Assembly (NCBI RefSeq): GCF_000715075.1
Contig: NC_134084.1
Location: forward strand, 6,326,501-6,390,500
From: Nicotiana tabacum
Taxonomy: Eukaryota; Streptophyta; Magnoliopsida; Solanales; Solanaceae
DNA: 64,000 nucleotides
Reading direction: 5' to 3'
How positions within the stretch are numbered: the first letter of the stretch is position 1; each line of letters opens with the position of its first letter. Below the pieces are notes generated by a model, which had not been told where the DNA came from, did no database searches, and worked only from the letters and a program-made list of their open reading frames with translations. This document shows, piece by piece, positions 11,601-23,225 of the stretch. The position numbers and the translations under genes are program-made.

Positions 11601-12680
11601 ACGAAGTTCTGGCACATGACGGACATCCTTCAATATCATTGTACTCCCGATATTTGTTTGTATTTTGATATCACCAATTCCAACTATCTCACAGGAAGAA
11701 GTGTTCCCCATCTTCACTACTCCAAAGTCTCCTGCTTTGTATGTTGTGAAGAAATCTTTTCGGGATGTGGCATGGTATGATGCTGCAGTATCTACCACCC
11801 ATTCGTTTTCTTCTTGACTTGAGACGTGAAGGCATGCCTCTTCTTGGATGGAACAAATGGCTACCTCTCTGTGGGTAGTGACTAATGCATCTCCATCCTT
11901 TTGCTTCAACTGCTCCTTCTCCTTATGCAATTTTCTGCAGTTCTTCTTTAAATGGCCCTTTATTCCACAGTGGTAGCACGCATATGATGACTTCCTACCA
12001 TCCGTGGATTTTCCCCTACTCTTGCTTCTGCCTCTCCTCTTATCTTGACTTCTTTCTTGTTGTCTCCCTCTTTCTGTAATAAGGGCATGCGACTCACCAT
12101 GATCGATGTCCTTTCTTCTGGCTTTTTCATTAAATAAGGCATCTTTAACCATAGACATGGTCAGATTTCCACTAGGAGCTGAATTACTGAGAGAGACTAC
12201 CAGCGTCTCCCAACTATCAGGAAGAGAACTAAGAAGTAGTAGGGCTTGCATCTCATCCCCGAGCGGCATGTCAACAGACGATAATTGATTTATCAAGCTC
12301 TGAAACTCACTGGTATGCTCGGCAACTGAAGTTCCGTGCTTTAACTTCAAATTTACCAAACGCCTCATCAACAAGGCTTTGTTCCTAGCGGTCTTGGCTT
12401 GATACATCCCTTCTAACTTCACCCAGAGGGCATACGCATCTGTCTCTTGTGCAACATGATGAAAAACGCTATCGTCAATCCATTGTCGAATTTGACCGAT
12501 AGTTTTTCTGTTTAGTTTCTTCCACTCTGCTTCTTTGGTGGAATCGGGGTTCCTACCCTTTGCTTCTATGGGATCAAACAAATCTTTACAACTGAGGAGA
12601 TCTTCCATCTGAGGTCTCCACAATGTGTAATTTGTGGCAGTAAGCTTTATCATAGCTCCAGATGATGATGACTCTTCCAT
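8682..12680 (-). pseudogene. Copia gag-pol polyprotein with one nonsense codon and an altered integrase site
   Basis: From the ATG at 12680 the frame encodes, in order: a UBN2-type gag (TNYTLWRPQMEDLL), a zinc knuckle (CYHCGIKGHLKKNC), an aspartic protease (DTAAS, as in Tnt1), the GAG-pre-integrase HH-CC block (LWHQRLGHM), an integrase core, reverse transcriptase (LLLYVDDMLI) and RNase H (TDSDMAGDPDGRKSTSG). A TGA at 9225-9227, where TGG is expected (HWEAVKW context), ends the first 1151 codons. The same frame then continues open to 8682. In the integrase, the usual LRSDNGGEY reads LRSNNGGEY (codon 11031-11033), which removes the second catalytic aspartate. Both lesions are G-to-A on the coding strand. 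The element therefore looks complete in layout but disabled for integration. Confidence 0.92.
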
Positions 12681-12928
12681 TATGTCTTTAAAATGGCTTG
12701 GTCAAACTTTTGGAGCAGAATATCACCAAACGGAACTCACCAACACGTCCGGAATGGTGAAAAATGGTAGGATTGACTCTTCTTGGGTCAAAATAGGGCC
12801 TCCAGAAAATTTTCAAAATTTACACCAAACTTTTGGGGTTAAATCGAAAATATACTGAACTTGTGGGGCAGATTTATATTTTCAGTAACTTCAGGGGTTA
12901 TTTCATAAATTTCTAAAAATTTTATGTT

Positions 12929-13090
12929 GACTGGATGCTGAGGTGGCGTTGACTGGATGCTGACGTGGCGATGACTGGATGTTGACGTGGCGATGACTGG
13001 ATGCTGACGTGGCACTGACTGGATGCTGACGTGGCGCTGACTGGATGCTGACGTGCCTCTGACTGGATGTTGATGTGGCGGTGACTGGGC
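12929..13090 (-). repeat. 22-bp minisatellite in the Copia leader, with ACGT-core sites
   Basis: Seven contiguous units of exactly 22 bp begin at 12929, 12951, 12973, 12995, 13017, 13039 and 13061, followed by a partial unit. The consensus is GACTGGATGCTGACGTGGCG plus two variable bases. Four units keep TGACGTGGC (GCCACGTCA on the element's strand), a C-box/G-box hybrid of the kind bound by plant bZIP factors. The array lies between the 5' LTR and the gag ATG. Confidence 0.92.
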
Positions 13091-13310
13091 AGTTACTATT
13101 CATCATCTTCTTCCTTGGGCAGAAGAAAAAAATTGCCATAACTTCTTCGTTTTAGCTTTGTTTGGCCTCCGGAAAATTGCGTTGAATTCGTATCGACTCA
13201 AGGAATCTAATGAAATGATCAAAACACACCGAAGATCACGTTTTCGAAAAACGTAAATCCGGGTTGAAATTTTCAGTGTTCCGATATTTCTCGATGAACA
13301 CAGAATCGAA

Positions 13311-13323
13311 GGCTCTGATACCA
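13311..13323 (-). other. Primer-binding site of the young Copia
   Basis: The minus strand reads TGGTATCAGAGCC two bases after the LTR, complementary to the 3' end of plant initiator-Met tRNA. This is the usual primer of Copia elements. Confidence 0.92.
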
Positions 13324-13325
13324 CT

Positions 13326-13665
13326 TGTTGTGATTCTCGGATCAATATGAAGATTATTTGGGAGGAAAAACAACTCTATTTCACAAGAATAGAATTATAG
13401 AGAATTTACACCAAGAATTTCTCTCTACAAAAAACCTCACCAAACTCTCTTTTTGTTCTCACAATCTCTTCCTGGATTGTATTTCAATCTCTCTGGATTG
13501 ATATTTCTGTGTAAAACATAAGGCTCTATTTATAGCCTTAAAGAAGGTGGTTGAATTCTTCATTCAACAATGGAGGCTTCAACAATGGTGGCTTCTAGAA
13601 TGGGTTGGTGGCTTCAACAATGGTGGGCTTCTAGAATTGGTAGTTGGCAGCAGCTGAACTTATCA
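13326..13665 (-). repeat. 5' LTR of the young Copia
   Basis: This is the partner LTR, 340 bp, with three substitutions relative to the 3' copy. It is preceded on the + strand by the primer-binding site and followed by the duplicated target ATGCC. Confidence 0.93.
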
Positions 13666-13782
13666 ATGCCTCATGTGATGCCAAAACTCAACCGAACTCC
13701 TCGAATCCCACACCAAATCTTACGTTCCAAAATTGAACGAGCGGTACACGGCATCTATTATCTTAAAACTTGTGACCAGGTG

Positions 13783-14018
13783 TGTTGAACTCGTGTGTTC
13801 TCACAGTGAAGATATTCACCATTGACGGATGAGCTGGTGAGAGAGAGGAGAAGAGAAATATTCTAGAAAAGAGAAATGATTTTTGTATATTCCAAAATGT
13901 GTCAATGTACAGAGTATATACAACATATATAACTACTAGGTGAAAGTACAAAACTACCCCTAACTATCCTAACTAACATTGACTACAAAATACAAATACA
14001 AATACAGTGTAAGTCTCA
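13783..14018 (-). repeat. 3' LTR of the older Copia
   Basis: On the minus strand this LTR starts TGAGACTTACACTG after a G-rich polypurine tract (12 C on the + strand at 14022-14033) and ends GAGTTCAACA. Confidence 0.88.
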
Positions 14019-14033
14019 ATACCCCCCCCCCCC

Positions 14034-17000
14034 TCAAGTTGGAGGTGAGGCGCTCACAGCCAACTTGCCAAGAATAGCAGAATGGTTAATCCCTGTGAGA
14101 GACTTGGTTAAGATATCAGCTAATTGTGTATTGGTGGATATATGGTGTAACGTAATAAGACCATCTTGAATCTTGTACCTCATAAAGTGACAGTCTACCT
14201 CTATGTGTTTAGTCCTCTCATAAAAAATTGAATTTCTTGCAATGTGAACAACTGCCATACTTTCACAAAACACAGGGATAGGATCATTGCAAATCACTGC
14301 TAGTTCCTCCATCAACCTTTTTACCCACACTAATTCTCCGACCACTTTCCTTATTGACATGTACTCTACTTCAATAGAGGATAGTGATAATGTACTCTGC
14401 TTCTTGGACTTCCAGCTAATGGGGCTCTCACCAAGTAAGACAATATAGACACTAACCGACTTCCTTGAATCAGGGCAAGATGCCCAGTCTGAGTCACAAT
14501 AAGCCCTTAGCCCATAATTGGGATCCTTGGACAGAAAAATTCCCAATGTAGAGTCTTGCTTCAGGTACCTTAGGACAAGAAAGCATCATTCAAATGTGGA
14601 TCCCTTGGGACTTGCATAAACTGGCTCAAGTGTTGAACACTGTATGCTATATCCAATCTTGTGTTAGTGAGGAAATTGAGCTTTCCAACCAATTTTTTGT
14701 AGTACATTGGGTATGAGAGTTAGGCTCCTTCTCCAGCCTTCAACTTGATTGTGGAATCAAGAGAAGATGACACAGTAGTGTAGCCTAAGCAACCATACTC
14801 CTTCAACAAATCATTGGTGAACTTCCTTTGAGACATCAGGACTCTATTAGCTTGATAAAGTATTTCCAGACCCAAAAAGTAATGTAATATCCGTAAGTCT
14901 TTGATCTTGAATTGATTGTGCAGGAATGTCTTCAGTCTTTCTCTCTCTTCTAGGTCATTGCTAGTCAGGATCGCATCATCTACATAGACTGCTACAAACA
15001 CTACCACTGAAGATCTCTCCTTCTTATAGAAGAGTGAATAGTCACTAGTTGGGTGCTGAAAAGCTTTTGAGCATAAGGATTTTGTCAATTTGTCATACCA
15101 TTATCTGCTAGCCTGTTTGAGCCCATATAGAGATTTTCTGAGCCTGCATACGAGCTTACTATCATCTACCATCAAACCTTATAGAATCTCCATGTATATT
15201 TCTTCATGCAAGTCTCTATGGAGGAAAGCATTATTTACATCCAGTTGGTAAAGGCCCCAACCCCTTTTTACTGCAATGGTGACCAATGTCCTTACTGTAG
15301 TCATCTTCACGACTGAGGAGAATGTCTCAGTATAGTCAATCCCTGCTTCTTGGGTGTAACCTTTCACTACAAGTCTGGCTTTGAATATCTCTTTGCTCCT
15401 ATCAGCTTTGTGCTTAATTTTTTACACCCACTTGCAACCTATAGCCTTTTTCCCTGTAGGTAAATGCACTAAATCCCAAGTATGGTTAGTGTGTAAGGCC
15501 TGAAAGTCTTGTGTCATAGTTGCCTGCCATGCAGGATTCACAGTTGCCTCCTCATAAGAGTTTGGCTTACAGTCATGTGAAATATTCCTCAAGAGCTGTT
15601 GCCTTTCATGGTTAAAAGTATTGAATGCAACATGGTGCTTATTAGCAAATAATATGGTGAGTCAAGTTTGGTTGGTTTGGGAAGTGCTAGGTTGCAAATT
15701 TGGTTGATTACGAAATGATGTGGTGAGTAAAGATTGGTTGATTTGGGAAGAGCTAGGCTACAAATTTGGTATGTAGTAAATATATTCCTTAAGGTGTGAG
15801 GGAGTTGTATGAGTTCTGGAGGATCATCTCAAATGTGCAAGATCTGACTGGTTGGTGAGGGTGGAATCATCATTCTATTGTTGTGTATGCCTTTCAGGTG
15901 AAGTAGTAAGGTTAGGTGAATTGTTAGGTGAGTCAGCGGTGATAGAATCAAAAGGGTGTGCATTCCTATCAGATAAGTGACTATCTCTCAAACTACAAGG
16001 ATCAGGATTAATACATGTTGGAGTGGAATTTGGAAATGACCTAGGGAAGCTAGAAGGACTTGACTCAAATTTAGTGGCAAAAGGAAATATATTTTCATGA
16101 AACTGGACATCCGTGGAAACATGTATCCTCTTAGTGGTCAAGTCTAGGACCTTGTACCCATTTGTCTCAAAGGGATATCCTATGAACACATAAGGTGTGG
16201 ATCTTGGTTCAAGCTTATCCTTATTCAAGGTAGTGAGATAACACAAGCAACCAAAGCTCCTAAGATGTGAATAATATGGTTTACTGTCATATATAATCTC
16301 AAAAGGACATTTGTTTTTAAGAGTTGTGGAAGGAAATCTATTTATTAGATATGTGGAAGTGAGAATGCACTCTCCTAATACTTCATGGGTAATTTGGATT
16401 GGTATAGTAATGCACTGGCTGCCTCAAGTAGGTATTTTTGTTTTCTCTCCACCACACCTTGGTTTAGAAGTATGATATTGATTCATTATTAACGAATTCT
16501 AGGCCATTGTCAGACCTAATGATTTTGGCTGTGGTTTTGAACTGATTTTCTATCATAGAGATGACGGCTTTGAGTATTTGGAGAACATTACTTTTACAGC
16601 TCAACAAGTGAGTCCAGGTTGATCTACTAAAATCATCAACTAAGGTTCGGAAGTATTTATGATTGTCATGTCTGTTTATATAATAAGGACCTTATAGATC
16701 CAAGTGTATTAGTTCAAAGATCTTAGTGGAAATGCTAGTACTATGGGCAAATGGAAGTCTGGTTTGTCTAGCCATTGGGCCAATTGGGCAAAAAAAAGGC
16801 TGCCTAAGAGCAAAATTGACAGGTATTGTGGAAATTCCCCTTATTTACATGTCCTAGCCTATTGTGCCACAAATGATCAACAATATTTCCATGATACATA
16901 ATAGAAGACATTGAAATGGAATTAACAGTATAAGAGTCTGTCTTATTGATTGAATGGAGCATATTTACAACATTACGTGGACATGATGATTTATCATCAA

Positions 17001-18710
17001 ATGCAGATGAATGAAGATGATGACTCTCAACTCTACTTGCAGTATTAACAGATGTAAGAAGACATGAACTAAAGTGCTTGAAAATATCAAAGTTGAAAGA
17101 AGAAATGAAATTTGACTTGGATTCATGACTAAGGCACATTGAGCAGAGGAAGTATATGTCACTTCTTACCTTACCAATTTTTAGAGGCCTCTTCATTGAA
17201 TGGGACTTCATTAGACAGAGATAGTTATTGAAGTTAACCATACAATTTAGATGCACAGTTAATGAATGAATTGAAATGAGATTAAACTTGAAACTGGGTA
17301 CATATAATACTCTAAATAAAGTGAAGCTAGGACCAAGGAATGCATCTCCTATTTCTGTCACCTTGACTCTGTATCCATTAGGCAGGGTAACTAAAAATGG
17401 ATAGGGTAGTGTTTTGATTTTGGTTAGAAAGGATTTTCTATAAGTCATGTGATTTGAGGCTCCACTATCTAGGATCCACAAGTCAGCAATAGATTTAGAA
17501 TATCTACACATAGTTGTTTCTGCAATCTCTTTATAAGTAAAGCAAGCTAGAAAACCTGCAAAGTTTGCAACTCCAAAAGCAATGTTGTTTGGATTCTCCC
17601 CTGTACTTCAAGCTTGGAAGGTCTCTATCATGTTCAGCAATTGTCCATATTGTTACTTTGTTAGACCTGGCACACATTGGTTTGGATTCTTGTTCTCTGG
17701 TCCTTCAATACTTCTACCAAATGACTCTTCCTAACCTATTTGAACATTTGCAACAGACCCTACATTTACGCCCTTAGTGAACTTGAAGTCTTGTGTAAAT
17801 CCATGTATCCTATAACAAGTTTCTCTTGTGTGTCCTGGCTTCTTGCAATAATCACATAAAGGTCTTGATTTATTGTGTGTGTGATTTCCATTTCCTTTGA
17901 ATGAGTTGTTCCCTATACCCCGTCTATGTGGAGCATTGTTGGTTCTGAATGTGTTTTGACCCGGCCCATTGGCATTGAGTGATGCAGATTCCATGGCCAA
18001 TTGGTTACTCGTCCTGACTTCTCTTTGCTTCTCCTCTTGAATTAGAATGGAGAAGGCTTGTGCAATGATAGTTAATGGATTAATCATTAAGATGCTACCC
18101 CTCACAACTGTATAAACTTCATTAAGTCTCATTAGGAACTAATGAGTCTGCGATCCTGTTCAACTTTGTGCATGTTTGCCTTGGCTCCAAAAGTGCATTG
18201 AAAACTATATTATTCGTGGGCATTTAAAGTGTTTAGTTCCTTCCAAAGTATCTTTATTTTTGTATAGTACCCTATGATGTCCAAAGCACCTTGACTAAGG
18301 TCATTTATCTCCTTTTAAAGCTGATAGAGTTTTGCCCTGTTGGTTTGATCCTATCGATCCTCCAATTCCTGCCATAACTCCTTGGCATCATTGACGTATT
18401 GCTAACTATCTGCCAAGTCCTTTGAGAGTGAGTTAAGAATCCACGATGTCACCATGTCATCGCATCGAGCTCACTGGTCAAAATTCGCATTATCGGAGAA
18501 CGACTTCTTACATTTTTCGGTGATGAATCCGACTTTTTTCTTTACAAAAAGTGCTCCGAGAACATCTCTCTTCTAGAATCTATAGCTCGTTCCATCGAAA
18601 ACTACCGGTACTAGCATTGTTCTAACACTCTCAAACGGGTGCATGTAGAGTGGACTAGTTGTGTCCAAATTAGGGTTAGTTGTATCTGAAGTATCCTTAT
18701 CTGCGGCCAT
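14034..18710 (-). pseudogene. Broken gag-pol of the older Copia
   Basis: From an ATG at 18710 the minus strand encodes a gag head (MAADKDTSDTTNPNLDT), soon interrupted. A zinc knuckle follows (CDYCKKPGHTRETCYRIHG, 17731-18132), then protease and pre-integrase (LDSGASNHM and LWHNRLGHV, 16804-17511), integrase fragments, the C-terminal integrase part (15875-16246), reverse transcriptase ([14 protein letters not shown], 15179-15367; YVDDAI, 14720-15088) and RNase H (CDSDWASCPDSRKS, 14034-14546). Frames change several times, so no full protein can be made. The CYRIHG-type knuckle sets it apart from the Tnt1-like neighbour, so these are two different Copia lineages. Confidence 0.88.
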
Positions 18711-18912
18711 GATTCAGCTCAAATTAGTGAGTAATACTAATCAATTGTGAAGAAAATGAGCGAAAATCAGTCGATTAACCGGAGAATCCGAAAAACCCTA
18801 AATTCTCGATTTCGCGATTTGGGACTGGGAACGAAAGAAAAACTCCTATTAACAACGAGATGAGGAAGACGCGATAGACGATCTCACAACTAGAGCGTAG
18901 ACTCTGATACCA

Positions 18913-19145
18913 TGTTGAACTCGTGTATTCTCATAGTGAAGATTTCTGCAGTTGACGGATCAGCAGGTGAGAGAGAGGAGAAGAGGAATATTCTAGAAGA
19001 GAGAAATGATTTTTGTATATTCCAAAATGTGTCAACGTACAGAGTATATACAACATATCTAACTACTAGGTGAAAGTACAAAATTGCCCCTAACTAACCT
19101 AACTAATATTTACAAAATATAAATACAAATACAGTGTAAGTCTCA
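18913..19145 (-). repeat. 5' LTR of the older Copia
   Basis: This 233-bp copy matches 13783-14018 with about 20 differences. The Met-tRNA primer-binding site TGGTATCAGAGTC (minus strand) abuts it at 18900-18912. Confidence 0.88.
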
Positions 19146-20004
19146 ATAGAATGCTTAATAACATTGACCACTGATAAGGAAGTCCAAGTATGAGCGGTAA
19201 GGTTATAAATATTATGTTTTATTTATATAAGTATCAGTGAGCAAGACTAAAAATTATGTTTAAGTTATAAATAAAAGTGTAAGTTTATGAAAATGAGAAA
19301 TATAAATTTTATATAGCTAACTAAATAAGGAAAAATAGCCACATAAAAGTCCACAATCATTAGTCATTATATTAAAAAGAATGCTCAATCAATATATAAC
19401 TACTAAACCATACTAATTTATCATGATTAAGTTTTGGTTCATAAAAAGCTATACCTATAGAATTTGCTATCGGTTGTTATGTAAAATAAAATTAGTTAAA
19501 CTTAATAAAAATCAAAAATAAAATAAGGTATTCAAACAAATGCTCGATTTCGATTATGGTTCCACATTTCATTTGCATGCAATAAAATACCTTTAATTAA
19601 GGTGAGAACTGAAATATGTAATAGTTAACTATGATTTAGTGATAATATTGAATGTAAAGACATGTGTGATATACACATTTAGGTTAGTGTAAACACTAGT
19701 TGCAGATAAATTTTTTCAAAGTTAACTTCTATAATTTTGATTTTCAAATCTCAGGTTTTCTATTATGAAAGGAAATTTTCGTCTCTAAGTCCTTCATTTC
19801 AACCAAAATACTACCCATGGTTATTACCGGTTAATAGTGTGTTCTTATGTGTATAATTAGACGAAACCGTTTACATATTACTTTTCCGATTTCCATATTG
19901 CATTTGTGTTATATAAAGTCATTTCTATTGCTAATGAACCTTGTGTAGTCGATAATTTATAGTTTGTATAAAACAATTTGAAATAATACATACTAGTATT
20001 TACT
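19146..20004. other. AT-rich intron sequence, nothing recognised
   Basis: No ORF, terminal repeat or known repeat motif could be recognised between the older Copia and the Tat Gypsy element. Confidence 0.5.
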
Positions 20005-20289
20005 CGTAAAATGGTACATTTGAATTTATACGTGGTTTCTAGATAAGTAAATTAATTCGATCCTGAAATAATGAAATAATTAAAGAAATGCGCAATACTT
20101 TGCCTTGAAATGAAGATAAAATCACGAAGAATAGTAACTCTGGGAGCGGATATTTGTTGCATCTTTACGAGTGTCATTCTTTCCGGTAACAAATGGGATA
20201 ATTGCCTTCGGTTCTAACTATCCCCACCTTAGGTTCCATGTGTCACTCTCTTAAGCGGCCACGTAGCATAGCATATTTTACCGTATACA
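20005..20289 (-). repeat. 3' LTR of the Tat Gypsy, internally deleted
   Basis: This copy matches both ends of the 574-bp partner but lacks about 290 bp in the middle. The break lies near 20142, where GGGAGCGGA joins sequence that in the partner is separated by about 290 bases. Aligned parts are about 91% identical by eye. Confidence 0.82.
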
Positions 20290-20649
20290 AATAGTCCCCC
20301 TGCTTTCCGGTGACCTAGCATTGTGTCACCGAGAAGTTGGTAGATACACTCTTTTTGGCGGGAACTACTATGATTCCTTCTGAAAAGTTTCTGACGGTTG
20401 ATTAGACGCATGTCTCTCCGCATTTATTGCCCCAAACACGCTTTATCCCACGATTCAGTATAACTTTTGCCGGTTATCGAGGTAATCATGGCCACGAATT
20501 TTGTCGCCTAAACCATTACTTATTTGCATCAAACTTCTTCATTCATACACCATAACTCTCCAAACTCTCTAAAACTCTCTTTATTGTTCTTCAACCTTTC
20601 TTTAACTTTCTTCAAACGAAAAAAAATTTCTTTCATTCATAACATATAA

Positions 20650-23225
20650 TGGCTTTTTATTCCAAAGAGCAACAACAAAGTTGAGGATGCAGCTCCTACA
20701 ACAGTGGGCACCATCATCGTTAGAATTCTTGTTACAATAAAAGACTTCGAAGAGAAATTTCCTTCAGCTATCCCTCGCACGTGGGCCGTTGGCAGATACT
20801 CTTCTTCCATCCGTCCTTCTAGATTCTATTTTGAAGGAAGATTGCCGCTGTCAAGATTTGGACATTGATTCTCCTGATCTAACAGAGCAAGTAACCCTAC
20901 CCAAGGAGGATTTTGCATACTTTTACATGTATCCATTTACTTTGGGGGTCTTTTCTTTGAGTGGGGAGCTTAACTCTGTAATTGCGGAGTTTTTCATCCG
21001 CTACCAAGTATGTTTTGCACAAGTGACGATTGCTTGTCTCCGGTGTTAGTGCCAAGAGACGGGAGTTGAGATATCCTTAGCTCATATGATGAATCTCTAT
21101 TCCCCCAAAGTCTTCCACGGGGGAATGATAAACTTTAGCAAACATGGCCACCATGCTCTATTATCTAGCATGGATGACGACAACAACCGTGGATGGATGG
21201 AATGGTTCGTTGCAGTTTCCACCAATGATATCATTCCGGCAGCGGCTTATTCCTTTTCGTAATCATGGAGCCGCACTCGTAAGCTCCTTGTTTAATATTT
21301 CTTTTATTAGAAATTCCTTCATATTCATACTGATCCTCCTCATTTTGCCTGTTTCAGCAACTCGATGGGTTTCATCTAGGGTTGAAGTCTTTGTCCAATG
21401 GGTCCAGAAGATCTTCTACGTTACTACGTCTGAAACCCGCACATGGAAAGAACTAGCCCTCAAATACGGCTGGAAGGCCAAAAATCATGGTAACTTAGAC
21501 ATGTCTTTTCTTTGCTTTTTACGCGAGGAAATTGATTGATCATTTTTCCCTTTTTTCTGAAATCATGTCTACCTTCATGCTCGGTTGTCGTCCCCGAGGA
21601 GGACATTTTGGCTGATCCTGCTGAAGGGGTGAGGCTACTTCAGGAGGTGCTTACTCAAACAAGTTTCTCCGGGCCTGCTTCGTGTACAATTGTTTCTTCA
21701 TAGAGTCCCCGGTCGGAGGACAAGAAACCAAAAAAAGACATTCCTTTGCGACCGGGGAAAAGAATAAGAGGGCGAAGACTACTGCCCCCGAGTCATTTTC
21801 GCAAGTCATGGTGACTAGCCCTCCTCCCGGGCTGGTCATATACACCATGATGATCGACGATGATGGAGAAAACAATGATGGGGAAGCTTCTCTAAATAGA
21901 AGGAAACGATCCTCATCAACTCAACAGAATGCTCAACCTATTAAGTTAGTTACACCAACCGAGGACAATATATCAGCACTTTAGGGGAAGTTTCAGATGG
22001 TATTAAAATGCCAACTCCCATTTTTGGGTCCCAATCACCGTATTTGATATTGCGGGGCTGAGTACCATGTCCCTACCACCTTCGATTGGCGAGCAACCAA
22101 CAACTAGCACTGCGTTTGTCGCGGCTGCTTATCACCCTTCATCGCCATCAGCTTCATCTTCTTCTTCACCAACTCTTCCATCAGCAACAACTACATCATC
22201 TCCGCCGGCCGTATCTTTTCGGGAAGAGGATGTTCCTCTCCCAGTTCCCAGTTCATGAGAATTTGGGAAAAATTATGTTGCCCCCTCTAAATATCTGCAA
22301 AGGAGGAGGAACGTTACTCTCTTGGTCTCCACCGGATACAATTTGCTATCCCTGTCGGTGGAACTTGCTAATTATCTGAAACCTTTGGCTTCAGACAAAG
22401 ATTGGGAAAAGATACAGGCTTTCTCAAGAGAGTGCTTGTTGAATAATGCCACGCACAATGCCACAATGGTATATGTTTTACTTACTTTGTTATTTCTTCT
22501 GTTTTAGCTTGAAAATATCCTGAGTTTGCCTTTCTTTATTTGTAGGCCAACTTTCTTGCTTTCGAGGGCCTCCAAAGGTTGATTCGGGAAAAAAAAGAAC
22601 TTACCTCCACACGAGATTAGCTTTTGGCCGAGTGGGAGCAAACTATCACTCGCCTATCGGAATTGAAGCCAAAGTTGTTGAGGTCGATGTGTTGGAGACT
22701 CGTTTGCAGCAAAGCGAGCAAGAATTGGTAACCCTTAGCCAAGATATTGGCCTGCTGAGGGTTAGATTTGATGAATCCCGGGCCAAATGAGCTGAAGTAC
22801 ATAATGATGTTATTGCTACAACCGACCGCGAGGCTGCCTCTGCTGAAAGATTGACCAACTTGAAGGCGGCTTTAAACTCCAAAACTGAAGAATTTGTTGT
22901 TGCGGGGGTGAAACATGCCCAGCTGGAGTAGAAGTATAAGAAGACTATCGAGCATAATAGGCTCTTTAGCTCAAGTGTTCGTGACATTGATGTTAGCCTT
23001 AGATCTGTTAGATTCGCTTGGGAAAACGTTTCTGTGAAGATAACCCAACTCACAAAAGAACTTAAGCACCGAGCGGCTTCCCTCGTTGTTGAGAAAACTT
23101 ACGTTATGTATAACATGAGGAGAAAACCCTTGGAAGAGGACAAAGATGGTATTATTGACTTTGATACTAAAATTGCTAAGGCATGTGAACTTGAGTTAGC
23201 TGCTAAAAGTGGTGTCCCGGCATAG
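20650..23225 (+). pseudogene. Antisense ORF of the Tat Gypsy (plant-mobile-domain-like head, coiled-coil tail)
   Basis: Several + strand frames here read as one broken protein. The head contains AIPRTWAVGRY, then YMYPFTLGVFSLSGELNSVI (20789-21049), a LYSPKVFHG and FSKHGHHALLSSMDD block, and TRTWKELALKYGWKAK (about 21440). I recognise this as the plant-mobile-domain-like or 'putative plant transposon protein' type often found near Solanaceae Gypsy elements. The second half (22550-23225) is a long heptad-rich region (LAEWEQTITRLSELE, LETRLQQSEQELVTLS). The region lies between integrase and the 3' LTR and opposes gag-pol, as reported for antisense ORFs of Tat elements. Many stops make it non-functional. 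It is in sense orientation with the host receptor gene. Confidence 0.6.

Larger units (their letters stand above)
8308..13665 (-). mobile_element. Nearly intact Ty1/Copia retrotransposon, Tork/Tnt1-like
   Basis: Two 340-bp LTRs (8308-8647 and 13326-13665) differ at three positions by my reading. The element is flanked by a perfect 5-bp duplication, ATGCC (8303-8307 and 13666-13670). The primer-binding site matches the initiator-Met tRNA 3' end, and a polypurine tract abuts the 3' LTR. The polyprotein frame spans most of the 4.7-kb interior with a single stop. By gag and integrase style it resembles tobacco Tnt1 (Tork lineage). High LTR identity points to a recent insertion. Confidence 0.95.
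13783..19145 (-). mobile_element. Older, decayed Ty1/Copia retrotransposon
   Basis: LTRs of 236 bp (13783-14018) and 233 bp (18913-19145) are about 91% identical by eye, with a 3-bp gap. The primer-binding site is at 18900-18912 and the polypurine tract is at 14019-14037. The gag-pol interior is in the normal order but broken by several stops and frameshifts. The flanks (AGGTG and ATAGA) show no duplication, so one end may have been altered or the flank lost. Its left LTR lies 117 bp from the young Copia, in the same orientation. Confidence 0.9.

Noticed and set aside
11820..11850. DTAAS protease motif of the young Copia taken as a mutated DSGAS
   Set aside because: The same DTAAS form is normal in Tnt1-like elements, so it is not a lesion.
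13311..13323. Possible tRNA-Met gene fragment
   Set aside because: It is only the 13-base primer-binding site next to a Copia LTR (likewise at 18900-18912).
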